64,000 bases of DNA, from assembly GCF_003315175.1 (NCBI RefSeq), contig NZ_QNRQ01000008.1, forward strand, positions 79,868 to 143,867. Reading direction: 5' to 3'. This document shows positions 43,700 to 53,588 of the stretch, one piece after another. Position 1 is the first letter of the stretch. Each line of letters opens with the position of its first letter. The position numbers and the translations under genes were made by a program. Under the pieces are notes generated by a model. That model was not told the DNA's origin. It saw nothing but the letters and a program-made list of their open reading frames with translations, and did not search any database. This DNA is from Eoetvoesiella caeni. GTDB taxonomy: Bacteria; Pseudomonadota; Gammaproteobacteria; Burkholderiales; Burkholderiaceae_B.

Positions 43700-46600
43700 G
43701 CCGGGTTACGCGCAGTCTGCGCGCAATCGCTCTGTGGTTGGGGCCGACCGTGGTCTTGCTGCTGGTTGCCGTGGTCAGTTTCGTGGTGTGGTGCGTGGGC
43801 ACCGAGCCCGGCACGCGCTGGGCGCTGCGCACTGCCATGGAGCAGGTCCAGGGCGAAGCCCAAGGCATCGAAGGCACGATCTGGAAGGGGCTGCGCGTAC
43901 AGCGCCTGGCCGTCAAGACGCCCGTGGTGGATATCCATTTGACCGACCTGAATTTGCAGGTCGATTGGCGCGAACTTTGGCAGCACCGGCTGCATGCGCG
44001 TGAAATTTCTGCCGGCAAGCTGTCCATCGATATCCTGCAGTCGGACCAGCCGCCGTCCGAGTCGCCATTCGCCATGCCGGCGTTGCCCGTTCAAGTGTTG
44101 CTGGATCGAGTCGCGCTGGGTCATCTTAGCCTGAGCCTTGGCGGCGAGCCGGTACTGCTGGACGTGCAGAATCTTCAGGCGGCCCTGAAGCTTTCCGACG
44201 AGAATGCGTCGCTGGTTTTTCAAAGCCTGGAGCTTGGCCGCGATAACATCCAGGCCGGCATCGAAGGCGAAGTCAAGGTTTTTAAATTGGCCGAGCCCTG
44301 GCCGTTGTCGGTCCATTTGAAGACCCGGGCTCAGAGCTCGCAGCCCGATTCCCTCTTGTGCTTGCGCCACTTCTTGCCCGACCTGCCGGTTCCGGACAAG
44401 AAAGCGGCCGTGCCCGTGAAGGCGGCGGCGCAACCGGTTGGCGATGCCGCCACCGACGCGGCAACCAAAGTGGCCGTCGATGCCGGCCCGGAAGACGGCG
44501 GCATTGTGCGGCTGGCGCAGCTTAGCGCCGCGTGCGCTGTGGACATGACGGCGGACCTGACCGGTTCACTGGACAACATGAGCCTGAAAGTGGCCGGCGA
44601 CGGGCAGGACGTGCGCTTTAACGTAAGCGCCGAATTGCAGCCGCGCAAGGCGTTGCCTCTAAGTCAGGCCGACTTCAATATCCATCTGGTGGACGGCTCT
44701 TCCCTTAAAGGCGCTTTGAACGTGGACTCCGTCCCGGCCGATGGCGCCAGCCGCGACCACATTGTCAGTTCAATAGTGGCCGACAAGCTGAACCTGGCGA
44801 TATTGATGGGGCCGGACATGCCTGGGGGGCTGCTTAGCGCCACGCTGGGCCTGGATGCGCAACTGCAGGACGGCAAGGACGTCTTGTCCGCGGCTTTGGC
44901 GCTGGATGTCGGCCAAGGTTCGCGCTGGAACGGTCAGCCTCTGTCGGGTCTGCTGAAGGCCGAGCTGATCAATACTTTGGCTGCCGCGCCGCCCGATCCG
45001 CAACGGCCTGATGCGCCCGAGCTATGGCAAGGCTTGCAGGTGTCGGACCTGGATATGGATTTGCGTCTGGGCGGCAACCGCCTTAAGGGCAAGGGGGCGC
45101 TGGGTGCCCCTGGAAGCGCACTGGACTTGACCGTCGCCGCGGCGCGCCTGGCCGATTTCTGGCCCGGCCTGCCTGGCGGGGTGCAGGCCCAGGCCCATTT
45201 GGCCGGCACGCTGGCCAAGCACGAGGCCAGGCTCAAGGCCGTGTATGCGCCGCAGGCGGGCAAGTCGCAAGAGCTGGGCAAGGGGCCGGTCCAGGCAAAC
45301 ATTGCGCTTGATGGCGGCTGGGACGCGCAAGCGCAGCCGCTGGGCTGGAAGGGGCGGGTGACGACGCTGGACGTAAGCCATATCGGCCTGGGCGTAAAGC
45401 TGCAATCGCCCGTGGCCGTGTCCTATGTGCCGCAAGCGCTTGCGCCGGCCTGGCAGTGGCAGGTGGGCGCCGCCACGCTGAATCTGGGCTTGCCTTTGAA
45501 CCAGCGCGTGGCGATCCGCCATCTGGCTTCACAGGGGCGGGACGGTTCATGGGAAACGCGGGGATCCATCGACCGTCTGGCCGTGTCGCGGCGCCTGCTG
45601 CGCGAACTGCAAAAGATACTGGGCGTGGCCGATGCGGCCGACGACGGCCGCGGCGGCATCGTGGTGGCTCTGGACGAGCGCAACGAGCGCAAGGAAATCG
45701 TGTACGCCGCCGACTGGAACCTGAAGTTTGCCGGCGCGCTGGACGGCCAGGCGCACATCAAGCGCGTCTCGGGCGACCTTATCGTACCGGGCAACCCCGA
45801 TTTCCCCTTGGGTTTGCAGACTTTTTCGGTGGATCTGACCGCCAAGCCGGAAGGCCCCGCGGTCAGCAGATTGACGGCCAAAATCAACGCGGCCACCGCC
45901 AAAATGGGTCGCGCCCAGGCAACGGCCAGCGCCTTGCTGCACAGTGCGCCCGGGGCCGGCTTTACGATGAACCCCAAAGACGTAAAAACAGTCGAGCTTG
46001 ATGCCGAGATCAAGGATTTGGGCTGGCTTAGCCTTTTGGTAGGCGATGCCATGGACTTCGGCGGGTCGGTCCAGGCCAAGTTGTCTGCGCAAAGCCGTCC
46101 CAACGGCACATGGGCGACCAACGGCACGGTCAATGGGCAGGGCATTCGGGTGGTACGTATCGACGACGGTGTGCGGCTGCTGGACGGCACCCTGGCGGCG
46201 CATTTCGACGGCGACCGCTTCGTTCTGGACAGCCTGCGCTTTCCCGCCCGGCTGCGCGTTACCCCCAAAGAGTGGCGCACCGCCGAATGGGTTTCCAGCA
46301 ACCCCGACGCCCGCGACGGCAGCCTGACGCTTACCGGCAGCTGGGATCTGGCTGAATCGGTCGGTGTGCTTGATATGGACTTGTACCGCTACCCCATCTT
46401 GCAGCGTTCCGACCGCTACGCCATGGTTACCGGCAAATTGCACGTGGATGCGCCTTCTCCGGCGATTTCCCTGTCGGGCAAGATTACCGCCGATGCGGGC
46501 TGGGTCGACCTGGACATGCTTAGCAGCGTGCCGGTGGTCGACAGCGATGTCGTGGTCTTGCGCAAGGGGCAAACCCAGAAGGCCAGTGCCCCCATGGATA

Positions 46601-47349
46601 TTTCCATGGAGCTGGACGTGGACCTGGGCCCGCGGTTCTACATCACCGGCTATGGCGTGGATTCCGGCCTGGTCGGCAATATGCACATCAGCATGCAGGA
46701 AGGCAAGCTTACGGCCATGGGCGCGCTGCGTACCCGTGGCGGAGCGCTGGACGTATATGGCCAGCACTTGCAGTTAAGGCGCGGCAGCCTGACCTTCCAG
46801 GGAGACATTTCGAATCCGGTGCTAAGCATAGAGGCCTTGCGCACCGGTCTATCGGTGGAAGCCGGGGTGCGGGTGGCCGGCACGGCAAAGCGCCCGCGCA
46901 TCGATCTGGTATCGTACCCGGATGTCAGCGATGTGCAAAAGCTGTCGTGGCTGCTGTTGGGACGAGGTCCGGACGATTCGGGCGGCGATGCCGCATTGCT
47001 GTTTTCCGTGGGCACGTCGCTGTTGACCGGCGGCGAACCCTTCTACCGCAAGTTCGGGCTGGATGAAATCAGCATGCGGTCGGGAACCCTGGGCAGCACC
47101 GGCAGTCTGCTGCCTGTCGAAAGCGTGGTTCGCGGCCTGGACAGCGGCACCAGCGACATCGAACGCAAGTTTGTCGTCGCCAGCAAGAACTTGTCCGAAG
47201 GCCTTACCGTCAGCCTGGAGCAGGCCTTGTCCGAAACCGGGACGGTGGGCCGCCTGAGCTATCAGCTGGCCCGCGGCCTGTCGGCTGACCTTAGCGTGGG
47301 AACGGTTACCGGCATTGCCTTGATTTACAGAACCATCTTCCGGGATTAA
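43696..47349 (+). CDS. tamB: TamB-like translocation and assembly module protein
   Basis: A 1,217-residue AsmA/DUF490-type protein. One N-terminal transmembrane helix (residues about 12-34, LWLGPTVVLLLVAVVSFVVW) anchors it in the inner membrane. A long beta-rich groove spans the periplasm, and the conserved TamB C-terminal domain (from about residue 900) includes LSWLLLGRGPDDSGGD. Start is TTG at 43696, overlapping the tamA TGA, so it depends on translational coupling. TamB pairs with TamA and also contributes to lipid transport to the outer membrane. Confidence 0.92.
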   Translation: MSRVTRSLRAIALWLGPTVVLLLVAVVSFVVWCVGTEPGTRWALRTAMEQVQGEAQGIEGTIWKGLRVQRLAVKTPVVDIHLTDLNLQVDWRELWQHRLHAREISAGKLSIDILQSDQPPSESPFAMPALPVQVLLDRVALGHLSLSLGGEPVLLDVQNLQAALKLSDENASLVFQSLELGRDNIQAGIEGEVKVFKLAEPWPLSVHLKTRAQSSQPDSLLCLRHFLPDLPVPDKKAAVPVKAAAQPVGDAATDAATKVAVDAGPEDGGIVRLAQLSAACAVDMTADLTGSLDNMSLKVAGDGQDVRFNVSAELQPRKALPLSQADFNIHLVDGSSLKGALNVDSVPADGASRDHIVSSIVADKLNLAILMGPDMPGGLLSATLGLDAQLQDGKDVLSAALALDVGQGSRWNGQPLSGLLKAELINTLAAAPPDPQRPDAPELWQGLQVSDLDMDLRLGGNRLKGKGALGAPGSALDLTVAAARLADFWPGLPGGVQAQAHLAGTLAKHEARLKAVYAPQAGKSQELGKGPVQANIALDGGWDAQAQPLGWKGRVTTLDVSHIGLGVKLQSPVAVSYVPQALAPAWQWQVGAATLNLGLPLNQRVAIRHLASQGRDGSWETRGSIDRLAVSRRLLRELQKILGVADAADDGRGGIVVALDERNERKEIVYAADWNLKFAGALDGQAHIKRVSGDLIVPGNPDFPLGLQTFSVDLTAKPEGPAVSRLTAKINAATAKMGRAQATASALLHSAPGAGFTMNPKDVKTVELDAEIKDLGWLSLLVGDAMDFGGSVQAKLSAQSRPNGTWATNGTVNGQGIRVVRIDDGVRLLDGTLAAHFDGDRFVLDSLRFPARLRVTPKEWRTAEWVSSNPDARDGSLTLTGSWDLAESVGVLDMDLYRYPILQRSDRYAMVTGKLHVDAPSPAISLSGKITADAGWVDLDMLSSVPVVDSDVVVLRKGQTQKASAPMDISMELDVDLGPRFYITGYGVDSGLVGNMHISMQEGKLTAMGALRTRGGALDVYGQHLQLRRGSLTFQGDISNPVLSIEALRTGLSVEAGVRVAGTAKRPRIDLVSYPDVSDVQKLSWLLLGRGPDDSGGDAALLFSVGTSLLTGGEPFYRKFGLDEISMRSGTLGSTGSLLPVESVVRGLDSGTSDIERKFVVASKNLSEGLTVSLEQALSETGTVGRLSYQLARGLSADLSVGTVTGIALIYRTIFRD

Positions 47350-47353
47350 GCGT

Positions 47354-47384
47354 GGACCAGGCGCAGGCCGGTCCTTCATTTTTT
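47354..47384 (+). terminator. Probable terminator after tamB
   Basis: A hairpin GGACC-A-GGC / GCC-GGTCC (47354-47374) with loop GCAG is followed by a T-rich stretch (TTCATTTTTT). It lies in the 108-base gap before dcd. Confidence 0.65.
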
Positions 47385-47457
47385 CTTTTGGGCCGGTTTG
47401 CCGCCCATTCATTCTGGGTAAGCGATAAAATAGGCGCCCACGAAATAAGGTTGAGTT

Positions 47458-48024
47458 ATGAGCATTAAAAGTGATCGCTGGATTCGACGCGTTGCGCAAG
47501 CCCAAGGCATGATCGAGCCCTTCGAGGCGGGGCAGGTGCGCAGCACCGAAAAAGGACGCATTGTCAGCTATGGCACCAGCAGCTACGGCTACGATGTGCG
47601 CTGCGCCGACGAGTTCAAGATATTTACCAATATCAACTCCACCATCGTGGACCCCAAGGCTTTCGACGAAAAATCCTTCGTCGACTTCAAGGGCGACGTC
47701 TGCATTATTCCGCCCAATTCATTTGCGCTGGCGCGCACGGTCGAATACTTTCGCATTCCGCGCAGCGTGCTGACCATTTGCCTGGGCAAAAGCACTTATG
47801 CGCGCTGCGGCATTATCGTGAACGTCACTCCGCTTGAACCCGAGTGGGAAGGCCACGTCACGCTTGAATTTTCCAACACGACCCCGCTGCCCGCCAAGAT
47901 CTACGCGGGCGAAGGCTGCGCACAAATGCTGTTTTTTGAAAGCGACGAGGTTTGCGAAACTTCGTACCGCGATCGCGGCGGCAAGTATCAGGGCCAGCAA
48001 GGCGTGACCTTGCCCCGTACCTAG
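47458..48024 (+). CDS. dcd: dCTP deaminase
   Basis: A 188-residue trimeric nucleotide deaminase of the dUTPase superfamily. Motifs seen are [27 protein letters not shown], the active-site [16 protein letters not shown] and [10 protein letters not shown]-like [11 protein letters not shown]. It converts dCTP to dUTP for thymidylate synthesis. It is followed 11 bases later by the decarboxylase gene. Confidence 0.96.
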   Translation: MSIKSDRWIRRVAQAQGMIEPFEAGQVRSTEKGRIVSYGTSSYGYDVRCADEFKIFTNINSTIVDPKAFDEKSFVDFKGDVCIIPPNSFALARTVEYFRIPRSVLTICLGKSTYARCGIIVNVTPLEPEWEGHVTLEFSNTTPLPAKIYAGEGCAQMLFFESDEVCETSYRDRGGKYQGQQGVTLPRT

Positions 48025-48035
48025 GAGTTATTGGT

Positions 48036-50297
48036 ATGAAATTTCGTTTTCCCATCGTTATCATCGACGAAGACTACCGTTCCGAGAACGCTTCGGGGCT
48101 GGGTATTCGCGCGCTGGCCGCCGCCCTCGAGACCGAGGGCGTCGAAGTGCTGGGCGTGACCAGCTATGGCGACCTTAGTTCGTTTGCGCAGCAGCAAAGC
48201 CGGGCCAGCGCCTTTATTTTGTCGATCGACGATGAGGAGTTCGACGTCGACTCGCCCGAAGACGTGGCCAACGCCATCAAGAACCTGCGTTCTTTCATTG
48301 GCGAGCTGCGCTTTCGCAACGAAGACATCCCCATTTACCTGTACGGCGAAACCCGCACTTCGCAGCATATTCCCAACGATATTCTGCGCGAGCTGCACGG
48401 CTTTATCCATATGTTCGAAGATACGCCCGAATTCGTGGCGCGCCATATCATCCGAGAAGCGCGTGCGTATCTGGACAGCCTGGCGCCGCCGTTTTTTCGC
48501 GAACTGGTCAAGTACGCTTCAGACGGTTCGTATTCGTGGCACTGCCCGGGGCACTCGGGCGGCGTGGCCTTCCTGAAAAGCCCGGTGGGGCAGATGTTCC
48601 ATCAGTTTTTCGGTGAAAACATGCTGCGTGCCGACGTCTGCAACGCCGTCGACGAGCTGGGCCAGTTGCTGGACCACACAGGGCCGGTGGCCGAGTCCGA
48701 ACTGAACGCCGCACGCATCTTCAACGCCGATCATTGCTTTTTCGTGACCAACGGCACGTCTACCTCGAACAAGATCGTGTGGCACGCCAACGTGGCCATG
48801 GACGACGTCGTGGTGGTCGACCGCAATTGCCACAAGTCCATCCTGCACGCCATCACCATGACGGGCGCCATCCCTGTATTCCTGCGCCCCACGCGCAACC
48901 ATCTGGGCATTATCGGCCCCATTCCGCTCGAGGAATTCGAGCCGGAAAGCATTTTGCGCAAGATCGAAGCCAATCCGTTTGCCAGCAAGCTCAAGAACAA
49001 AAAGCCGCGCATTCTTACGCTGACGCAAAGCACGTACGACGGCATTAGCTACAACGTGGAAATGATCAAGGAAAAGCTGGGTTCGGAAATCGATACCCTG
49101 CACTTTGACGAAGCCTGGATTCCGCACGCGCCGTTCCACGAGTTCTATACCTCCATGCACGCCATCGGCAAGAACCGCCCGCGCAGCGAGGATGCCCTGG
49201 TTTTTGTTACGCACTCCATCCATAAATTGCTGGCAGGCTTGTCGCAGGCCTCGCAAATTACGGTGCAGGACTCCCAGTCGCGCAAGCTCGACCGCAATGT
49301 GTTCAACGAGGCCTACCTCATGCACACATCCACTTCGCCGCAGTACGCCATTATTGCGTCCTGCGACGTGGCGGCGGCCATGATGGAACCGCCCGGCGGC
49401 ACGGCCCTGGTGGAAGAAAGCATCAGCGAAGCCATGGACTTTCGCCGCGCCATGCGCAAGGTCGAATCCGAGTACGGCAAGAACGACTGGTGGTTCAAGG
49501 TATGGGGGCCCAATCGCCTGGCGGCCGACGGTATCGGCAATCGCGACGACTGGCTGCTGGAGGCCAACGACGAATGGCACGGCTTTGGCGACCTGGCTTC
49601 CGGCTTCAACATGCTGGATCCCATCAAGGCCACGGTCGTTACGCCGGGCCTGGATATTTCGGGCACGTTCGCCGAAACCGGCATTCCGGCGGCGCTGGTT
49701 TCCAAGTACCTGGCCGAGCATGGCGTGGTCATCGAAAAAACCGGGCTGTATTCGTTCTTCATCATGTTCACCATCGGCATTACCAAAGGCCGCTGGAACA
49801 CGCTGCTGACCGCGTTGCAGCAGTTCAAGGACGACTACGACCGCAACCACCCCATGTGGCGCATTTTGCCGGACTTCTGCAAAGTGCATAAGCGCTACGA
49901 GAAAATGGGCTTGCGCGACCTGTGCCAGGAAATCCACGAAGCCTACCGGGCCCACGACGTGGCGCGCCTGACCACCGAGATGTATTTAAGCGACATGGTG
50001 CCCGCCATGAAGCCGTCGGACGCCTACGCCCGGATGGCGCACCGCGAGGTCGAGCGCGTTGCCATCGACGACCTGGAGGGCCGTGTGACCGGCGTCTTGC
50101 TGACCCCATATCCACCCGGCATTCCGCTGTTGATTCCCGGTGAACGCTTCAACCAGCGCATTATTCATTACCTGCAGTTTGCACGCGAGTTCAATCTGCG
50201 CTTTCCCGGTTTTGAAACCGATGTGCATGGCCTGGCCAAGGACATCGGCCCTGACGGGCAGGTACGCTCTTACGTTGACTGCATACGCGAAGATTAG
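48036..50297 (+). CDS. PLP-dependent Orn/Lys/Arg decarboxylase
   Basis: A 753-residue fold-type I (aspartate aminotransferase-fold) decarboxylase with the N-terminal wing/response-regulator-like domain (about 1-130: FPIVIIDEDYRSENASG). The PLP-binding Lys is near residue 397 in THSIHKLLAG. The PLP-binding domain has SWHCPGHSGGVAF and FVTNGTSTSNK, and the C-terminal domain ends the protein. It produces a polyamine (cadaverine, putrescine or agmatine); the exact substrate cannot be settled by eye. ATG 48036 has AGGAG eight bases upstream. Confidence 0.92.
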   Translation: MKFRFPIVIIDEDYRSENASGLGIRALAAALETEGVEVLGVTSYGDLSSFAQQQSRASAFILSIDDEEFDVDSPEDVANAIKNLRSFIGELRFRNEDIPIYLYGETRTSQHIPNDILRELHGFIHMFEDTPEFVARHIIREARAYLDSLAPPFFRELVKYASDGSYSWHCPGHSGGVAFLKSPVGQMFHQFFGENMLRADVCNAVDELGQLLDHTGPVAESELNAARIFNADHCFFVTNGTSTSNKIVWHANVAMDDVVVVDRNCHKSILHAITMTGAIPVFLRPTRNHLGIIGPIPLEEFEPESILRKIEANPFASKLKNKKPRILTLTQSTYDGISYNVEMIKEKLGSEIDTLHFDEAWIPHAPFHEFYTSMHAIGKNRPRSEDALVFVTHSIHKLLAGLSQASQITVQDSQSRKLDRNVFNEAYLMHTSTSPQYAIIASCDVAAAMMEPPGGTALVEESISEAMDFRRAMRKVESEYGKNDWWFKVWGPNRLAADGIGNRDDWLLEANDEWHGFGDLASGFNMLDPIKATVVTPGLDISGTFAETGIPAALVSKYLAEHGVVIEKTGLYSFFIMFTIGITKGRWNTLLTALQQFKDDYDRNHPMWRILPDFCKVHKRYEKMGLRDLCQEIHEAYRAHDVARLTTEMYLSDMVPAMKPSDAYARMAHREVERVAIDDLEGRVTGVLLTPYPPGIPLLIPGERFNQRIIHYLQFAREFNLRFPGFETDVHGLAKDIGPDGQVRSYVDCIRED

Positions 50298-50300
50298 CGC

Positions 50301-51527
50301 GTGGTGACTGGCGTTTTCGATGCGGCGGTGATAGGCGCCGGGGCCGCCGGCATGATGGCGGCGGCGCAAGCCGGCCAGCGCGGCCTGCGCGTGGTGCTGC
50401 TGGACCACGCCGAAAAGCTGGGAGAGAAGATCCGGATATCGGGCGGCGGGCGCTGCAACTTTACCAATATCGGCACGACGCCCGCCAATTTCTTTTCGCA
50501 GAATCCCAATTTCTGCCGCTCGGCGCTGGCCGCCTATACCCCGCGCGATTTCATTGGGCTGGTCGAGCGCCACGGCATAAGCTGGCACGAAAAACATCGG
50601 GGCCAGCTTTTTTGCGACGACTCCAGCGAATCCATCATTGCCATGCTCAGGCGCGAATGCGATGCGGGCAAGGTGGCCTGGCGCATGGCTTGCACGATCA
50701 AGTCGCTGACGCGGCAGGCCGACGACTTTCGCCTTGACACTTCCCAGGGCGAAATCCGCGCGCGGCAAGTCGTCCTGGCCACGGGCGGCATGGCAATCCC
50801 GCAATTGGGCGCAACCGACTTTGCGCTGGGGATGGCGCGCCAGTTTGGACTGAAGGTGGTGGAACCACGCCCGGCGCTCGTGCCGCTGACCTTCGACGCC
50901 CAGCAATGGGCGCCGTTCGGGTTATTGAGCGGCATAGCGCTGGAAGCCGCCGTACGCTGCGGCAGCGGAAAGAGCCGGACTGAATTCCTTGAAGACCTGC
51001 TGTTCACGCACAGGGGCCTGTCCGGCCCCGCCATATTGCAGATTTCCAGCTACTGGAATCCCGGCGAGGCCATCATGCTGGATTTGGCGCCGGGCAAGCG
51101 CCTGGGCGACGAATGGGTTGCCGGTAAATCGGGCAACCGCCAGGCCCTGGTATCCGTTCTTGCCGCCTTGTGGTCGCGGCGCCTGGCCGAGCAATGGCTG
51201 GCCAGCGAGCCCGGGCAGGACGGGACGGCGCTGGGCGCCATGCGCCTGGCCGATATGCCCGACAAAACCTTGCGCGGTTTGGCCGAGCGCATACACAACT
51301 GGACGCTGCACCCCACCGGAACGGCGGGCTATAAAAAGGCCGAGGTCATGCGCGGCGGGGTCGACACGCGCGGCATCGATCAAAAAACCATGCAGACCAA
51401 GTCGGTGCCTGGCCTGTATTTTGTGGGCGAGGCGCTGGATGTGACCGGCTGGCTGGGCGGCTACAACTTCCAGTGGGCCTGGGCCTCTGGCGCGGCTTGC
51501 GGCAGGAGCCTGCACAAGGCTGCCTGA
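50301..51527 (+). CDS. BaiN/HI0933-family FAD-dependent oxidoreductase
   Basis: A 408-residue flavoprotein with the dinucleotide-binding N-terminus DAAVIGAGAAGMMAAAQAG, ISGGGRCNFTN and a C-terminal FAD motif GLYFVGEALDVTGWLGGYN, the hallmarks of the YhiN/HI0933 family. The physiological substrate of most members is unknown. Starts at GTG (50301 or 50304), three bases after the decarboxylase stop, so it belongs to the dcd-decarboxylase operon. Confidence 0.9.
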   Translation: MVTGVFDAAVIGAGAAGMMAAAQAGQRGLRVVLLDHAEKLGEKIRISGGGRCNFTNIGTTPANFFSQNPNFCRSALAAYTPRDFIGLVERHGISWHEKHRGQLFCDDSSESIIAMLRRECDAGKVAWRMACTIKSLTRQADDFRLDTSQGEIRARQVVLATGGMAIPQLGATDFALGMARQFGLKVVEPRPALVPLTFDAQQWAPFGLLSGIALEAAVRCGSGKSRTEFLEDLLFTHRGLSGPAILQISSYWNPGEAIMLDLAPGKRLGDEWVAGKSGNRQALVSVLAALWSRRLAEQWLASEPGQDGTALGAMRLADMPDKTLRGLAERIHNWTLHPTGTAGYKKAEVMRGGVDTRGIDQKTMQTKSVPGLYFVGEALDVTGWLGGYNFQWAWASGAACGRSLHKAA

Positions 51528-51577
51528 CACTGCGCGCACGGCAATAATTCTTCGCATCTTTTTTTACCTGTTTTGTT

Positions 51578-51605
51578 TTGCAATCGCAGGCTTTCGATGT
51601 ATGCT
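51578..51605 (+). promoter_or_regulatory. Putative sigma-70 promoter of the gcv operon
   Basis: TTGCAA (51578-51583), 16-base spacer, TATGCT (51600-51605). Transcription would begin near 51612, shortly before the first riboswitch helix. Confidence 0.5.
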
Positions 51606-51620
51606 TTGCGCTGCTGTTAT

Positions 51621-51863
51621 TGCAAAGTGGGAGAGAGTCAATTTTGGCCGTGGGGCGGCAAACCCCGCAAAGGTACTTATTGACCGCCGAAGGCGCAATT
51701 CGCCCAGAATCGCTCAGGCACCCCGTACCACTTTTGCATTGCTTTGCCATTGAAGCAAGACAGCATTCTGGAGAGACTCGCGCCGCCGCATCAACCATGC
51801 CGGCAGCGGGCGCCGAAGGTGAATCCCGCAACTCGGGGAAACTCTCAGGCACAAAGGACAGAA
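51621..51863 (+). ncRNA. Tandem glycine riboswitch upstream of gcvT
   Basis: Two aptamers lie in the gcvT leader. Aptamer 1 (51621-51738) has outer helix TGCAAAGTGG/CCACTTTTGCA, GGGAGAG, CGCCGAAGGCGCAA and CGCTCAGGCAC. Aptamer 2 (51766-51863) has outer helix TTCTG/CAGAA, CTGGAGAGA, GCGCCGAAGGTG and AACTCTCAGGCACAAAGGAC. Such leaders activate glycine cleavage genes when glycine is abundant. No clear terminator hairpin follows, so control of the GGAG ribosome-binding site of gcvT is plausible. Confidence 0.93.
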
Positions 51864-51923
51864 GGGCGGTCTCAGCTATTTATATTGTTGTGTTCCGTCC
51901 TTGTCCTGCCTTCCGGAGTTTTC

Positions 51924-53021
51924 ATGCCTTCTGCGTTAAAGCGTACCCCTTTGTATGATGCCCATGTCGATGCCGGCGCCAAAATGGTCGACTTCGGCGG
52001 CTGGGAAATGCCTGTTTCCTACGGCTCGCAAATCGAAGAGCATCACGCAGTTCGGCGCGACAGCGGCATGTTCGATGTTTCCCACATGCTGGTCATCGAC
52101 ATTGCCGGCCCCGATTCCAAAGCCTATTTGCGCCGCCTCCTGGCCAACGACGCGGCCCGCCTCACGCAGCCGGGCAAGGCCTTGTATTCGTGCATGCTGA
52201 ATCCCGAAGGCGGGGTCATCGACGACCTTATCGTCTATTTCTTCGATCCCGAAACCTGGCGTGCCGTTGTCAATGCCGGCACGGCCCAGGCCGACCTGGA
52301 ATGGATGCGGCGCGTGGCGGATACCGAGCACTTCAATGTAAGCCTGCAGCCCCGGCACGACCTGGCCATGATTGCGCTGCAAGGGCCAAATGCCCGCAGG
52401 CAGGCGTGGGCCGCGCGTCCAGCCTGGCGGGCTGCCACCGAAGCCCTGAAGCCATTCTCGGCCGCCGTGCTGGCCGACGGCTGTATGGTGGCGCGCACCG
52501 GCTATACCGGTGAAGACGGCTTTGAAATCATGCTGCCCGCCACGCAGGCGCAAACGCTCTGGAACGATTTGCTGGCGCTGGGCGTGCGGCCTTGCGGCCT
52601 GGGCGCGCGCGATACCTTGCGGCTGGAAGCCGGCATGAATCTGTACGGGCAGGACATGGACGAATCCGTGCTGCCCGCCGAATCCGCTTTGTCATGGACG
52701 GTTTCCATGACCGACCCCGAACGTGAATTTATCGGGCGCGACGCGCTCGAGGCGGCGCCCAACGACCGGATCCTGGTTGGCGTCAAGCTGCTGGAACGCG
52801 GCGTCATGCGCGCCCACATGGCCGTACGTTGCGCGCAGGGCGAGGGCGAACTGACCAGCGGCACCATGTCGCCAACTATGGGCGTCTCCATCGGCATGGC
52901 CCGGGTACCGCTGGGAGTGGCGGTTGGAGACCAGGTTCAAGTGCATATCCGCGACAAATGGGTGCCTGCCGAAATAGTAAAAATGCCCCTGGTGCGCCAT
53001 GGCAAAATACTGGACGCTTGA
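51924..53021 (+). CDS. gcvT: Glycine cleavage T protein (aminomethyltransferase)
   Basis: A 365-residue tetrahydrofolate-dependent aminomethyltransferase. Motifs include [47 protein letters not shown], and [18 protein letters not shown] in the C-terminal half. It releases ammonia from the aminomethyl-lipoyl H protein and makes 5,10-methylene-THF. ATG 51924 has GGAG six bases upstream and sits about 60 bases after the glycine riboswitch. Confidence 0.96.
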   Translation: MPSALKRTPLYDAHVDAGAKMVDFGGWEMPVSYGSQIEEHHAVRRDSGMFDVSHMLVIDIAGPDSKAYLRRLLANDAARLTQPGKALYSCMLNPEGGVIDDLIVYFFDPETWRAVVNAGTAQADLEWMRRVADTEHFNVSLQPRHDLAMIALQGPNARRQAWAARPAWRAATEALKPFSAAVLADGCMVARTGYTGEDGFEIMLPATQAQTLWNDLLALGVRPCGLGARDTLRLEAGMNLYGQDMDESVLPAESALSWTVSMTDPEREFIGRDALEAAPNDRILVGVKLLERGVMRAHMAVRCAQGEGELTSGTMSPTMGVSIGMARVPLGVAVGDQVQVHIRDKWVPAEIVKMPLVRHGKILDA

Positions 53022-53135
53022 TTTTTCGTCGCAACTCAAGGCAATGCCGGCCCCGCCAAAGGGTCTTGCCGCTACGCTACGCGTTTATGGGCGCAGCTTT
53101 GCCGCAGTGCGTGGTCAATTTTATTTTTTTATGGA

Positions 53136-53522
53136 ATGAATATGAGTCTACCCAATGATCGCAAATACACGTCTACCCACGAATGGGTCAAGGCCGACGG
53201 CGACGTGTTCCAGGTTGGCATTACCGATAACGCCCAGGACCAATTGGGCGACCTGGTGTTTGTCGGCGACTTCAAGGTTGGTGCGGCCTTAAGCGCGGGT
53301 GATACCGCCGGTGTGGTCGAGTCGGTCAAAGCGGCCTCCGACCTCTATGCTCCGGTCGACGGCGAAATCGTCGCCTTCAACGATACGCTGGACGGGCAGC
53401 CCGACCTTATCAACCAGGCTGCTTTCGACACCTGGATTTTCAAGTTCAAGCCCAACAACGCTGCCGACGTCGATGCCCTGCTTGACGGCGACGGCTACCA
53501 GTCCCTGGTCGACGCCGGCTGA
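53136..53522 (+). CDS. gcvH: Glycine cleavage H protein
   Basis: A 128-residue lipoyl carrier protein; the lipoylated Lys65 lies in VVESVKAASDLYAP. It shuttles the aminomethyl group between GcvP, GcvT and the L protein. ATG 53136 or ATG 53142 can be the start. It is second in the riboswitch-controlled operon. Confidence 0.96.
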   Translation: MNMSLPNDRKYTSTHEWVKADGDVFQVGITDNAQDQLGDLVFVGDFKVGAALSAGDTAGVVESVKAASDLYAPVDGEIVAFNDTLDGQPDLINQAAFDTWIFKFKPNNAADVDALLDGDGYQSLVDAG

Positions 53523-53588
53523 TCATTGCTGCCAACGCTTTGTGCGCGGCGTTCCATGGCGCACTTTTTTTAGACGGGGTTTTTGTAC

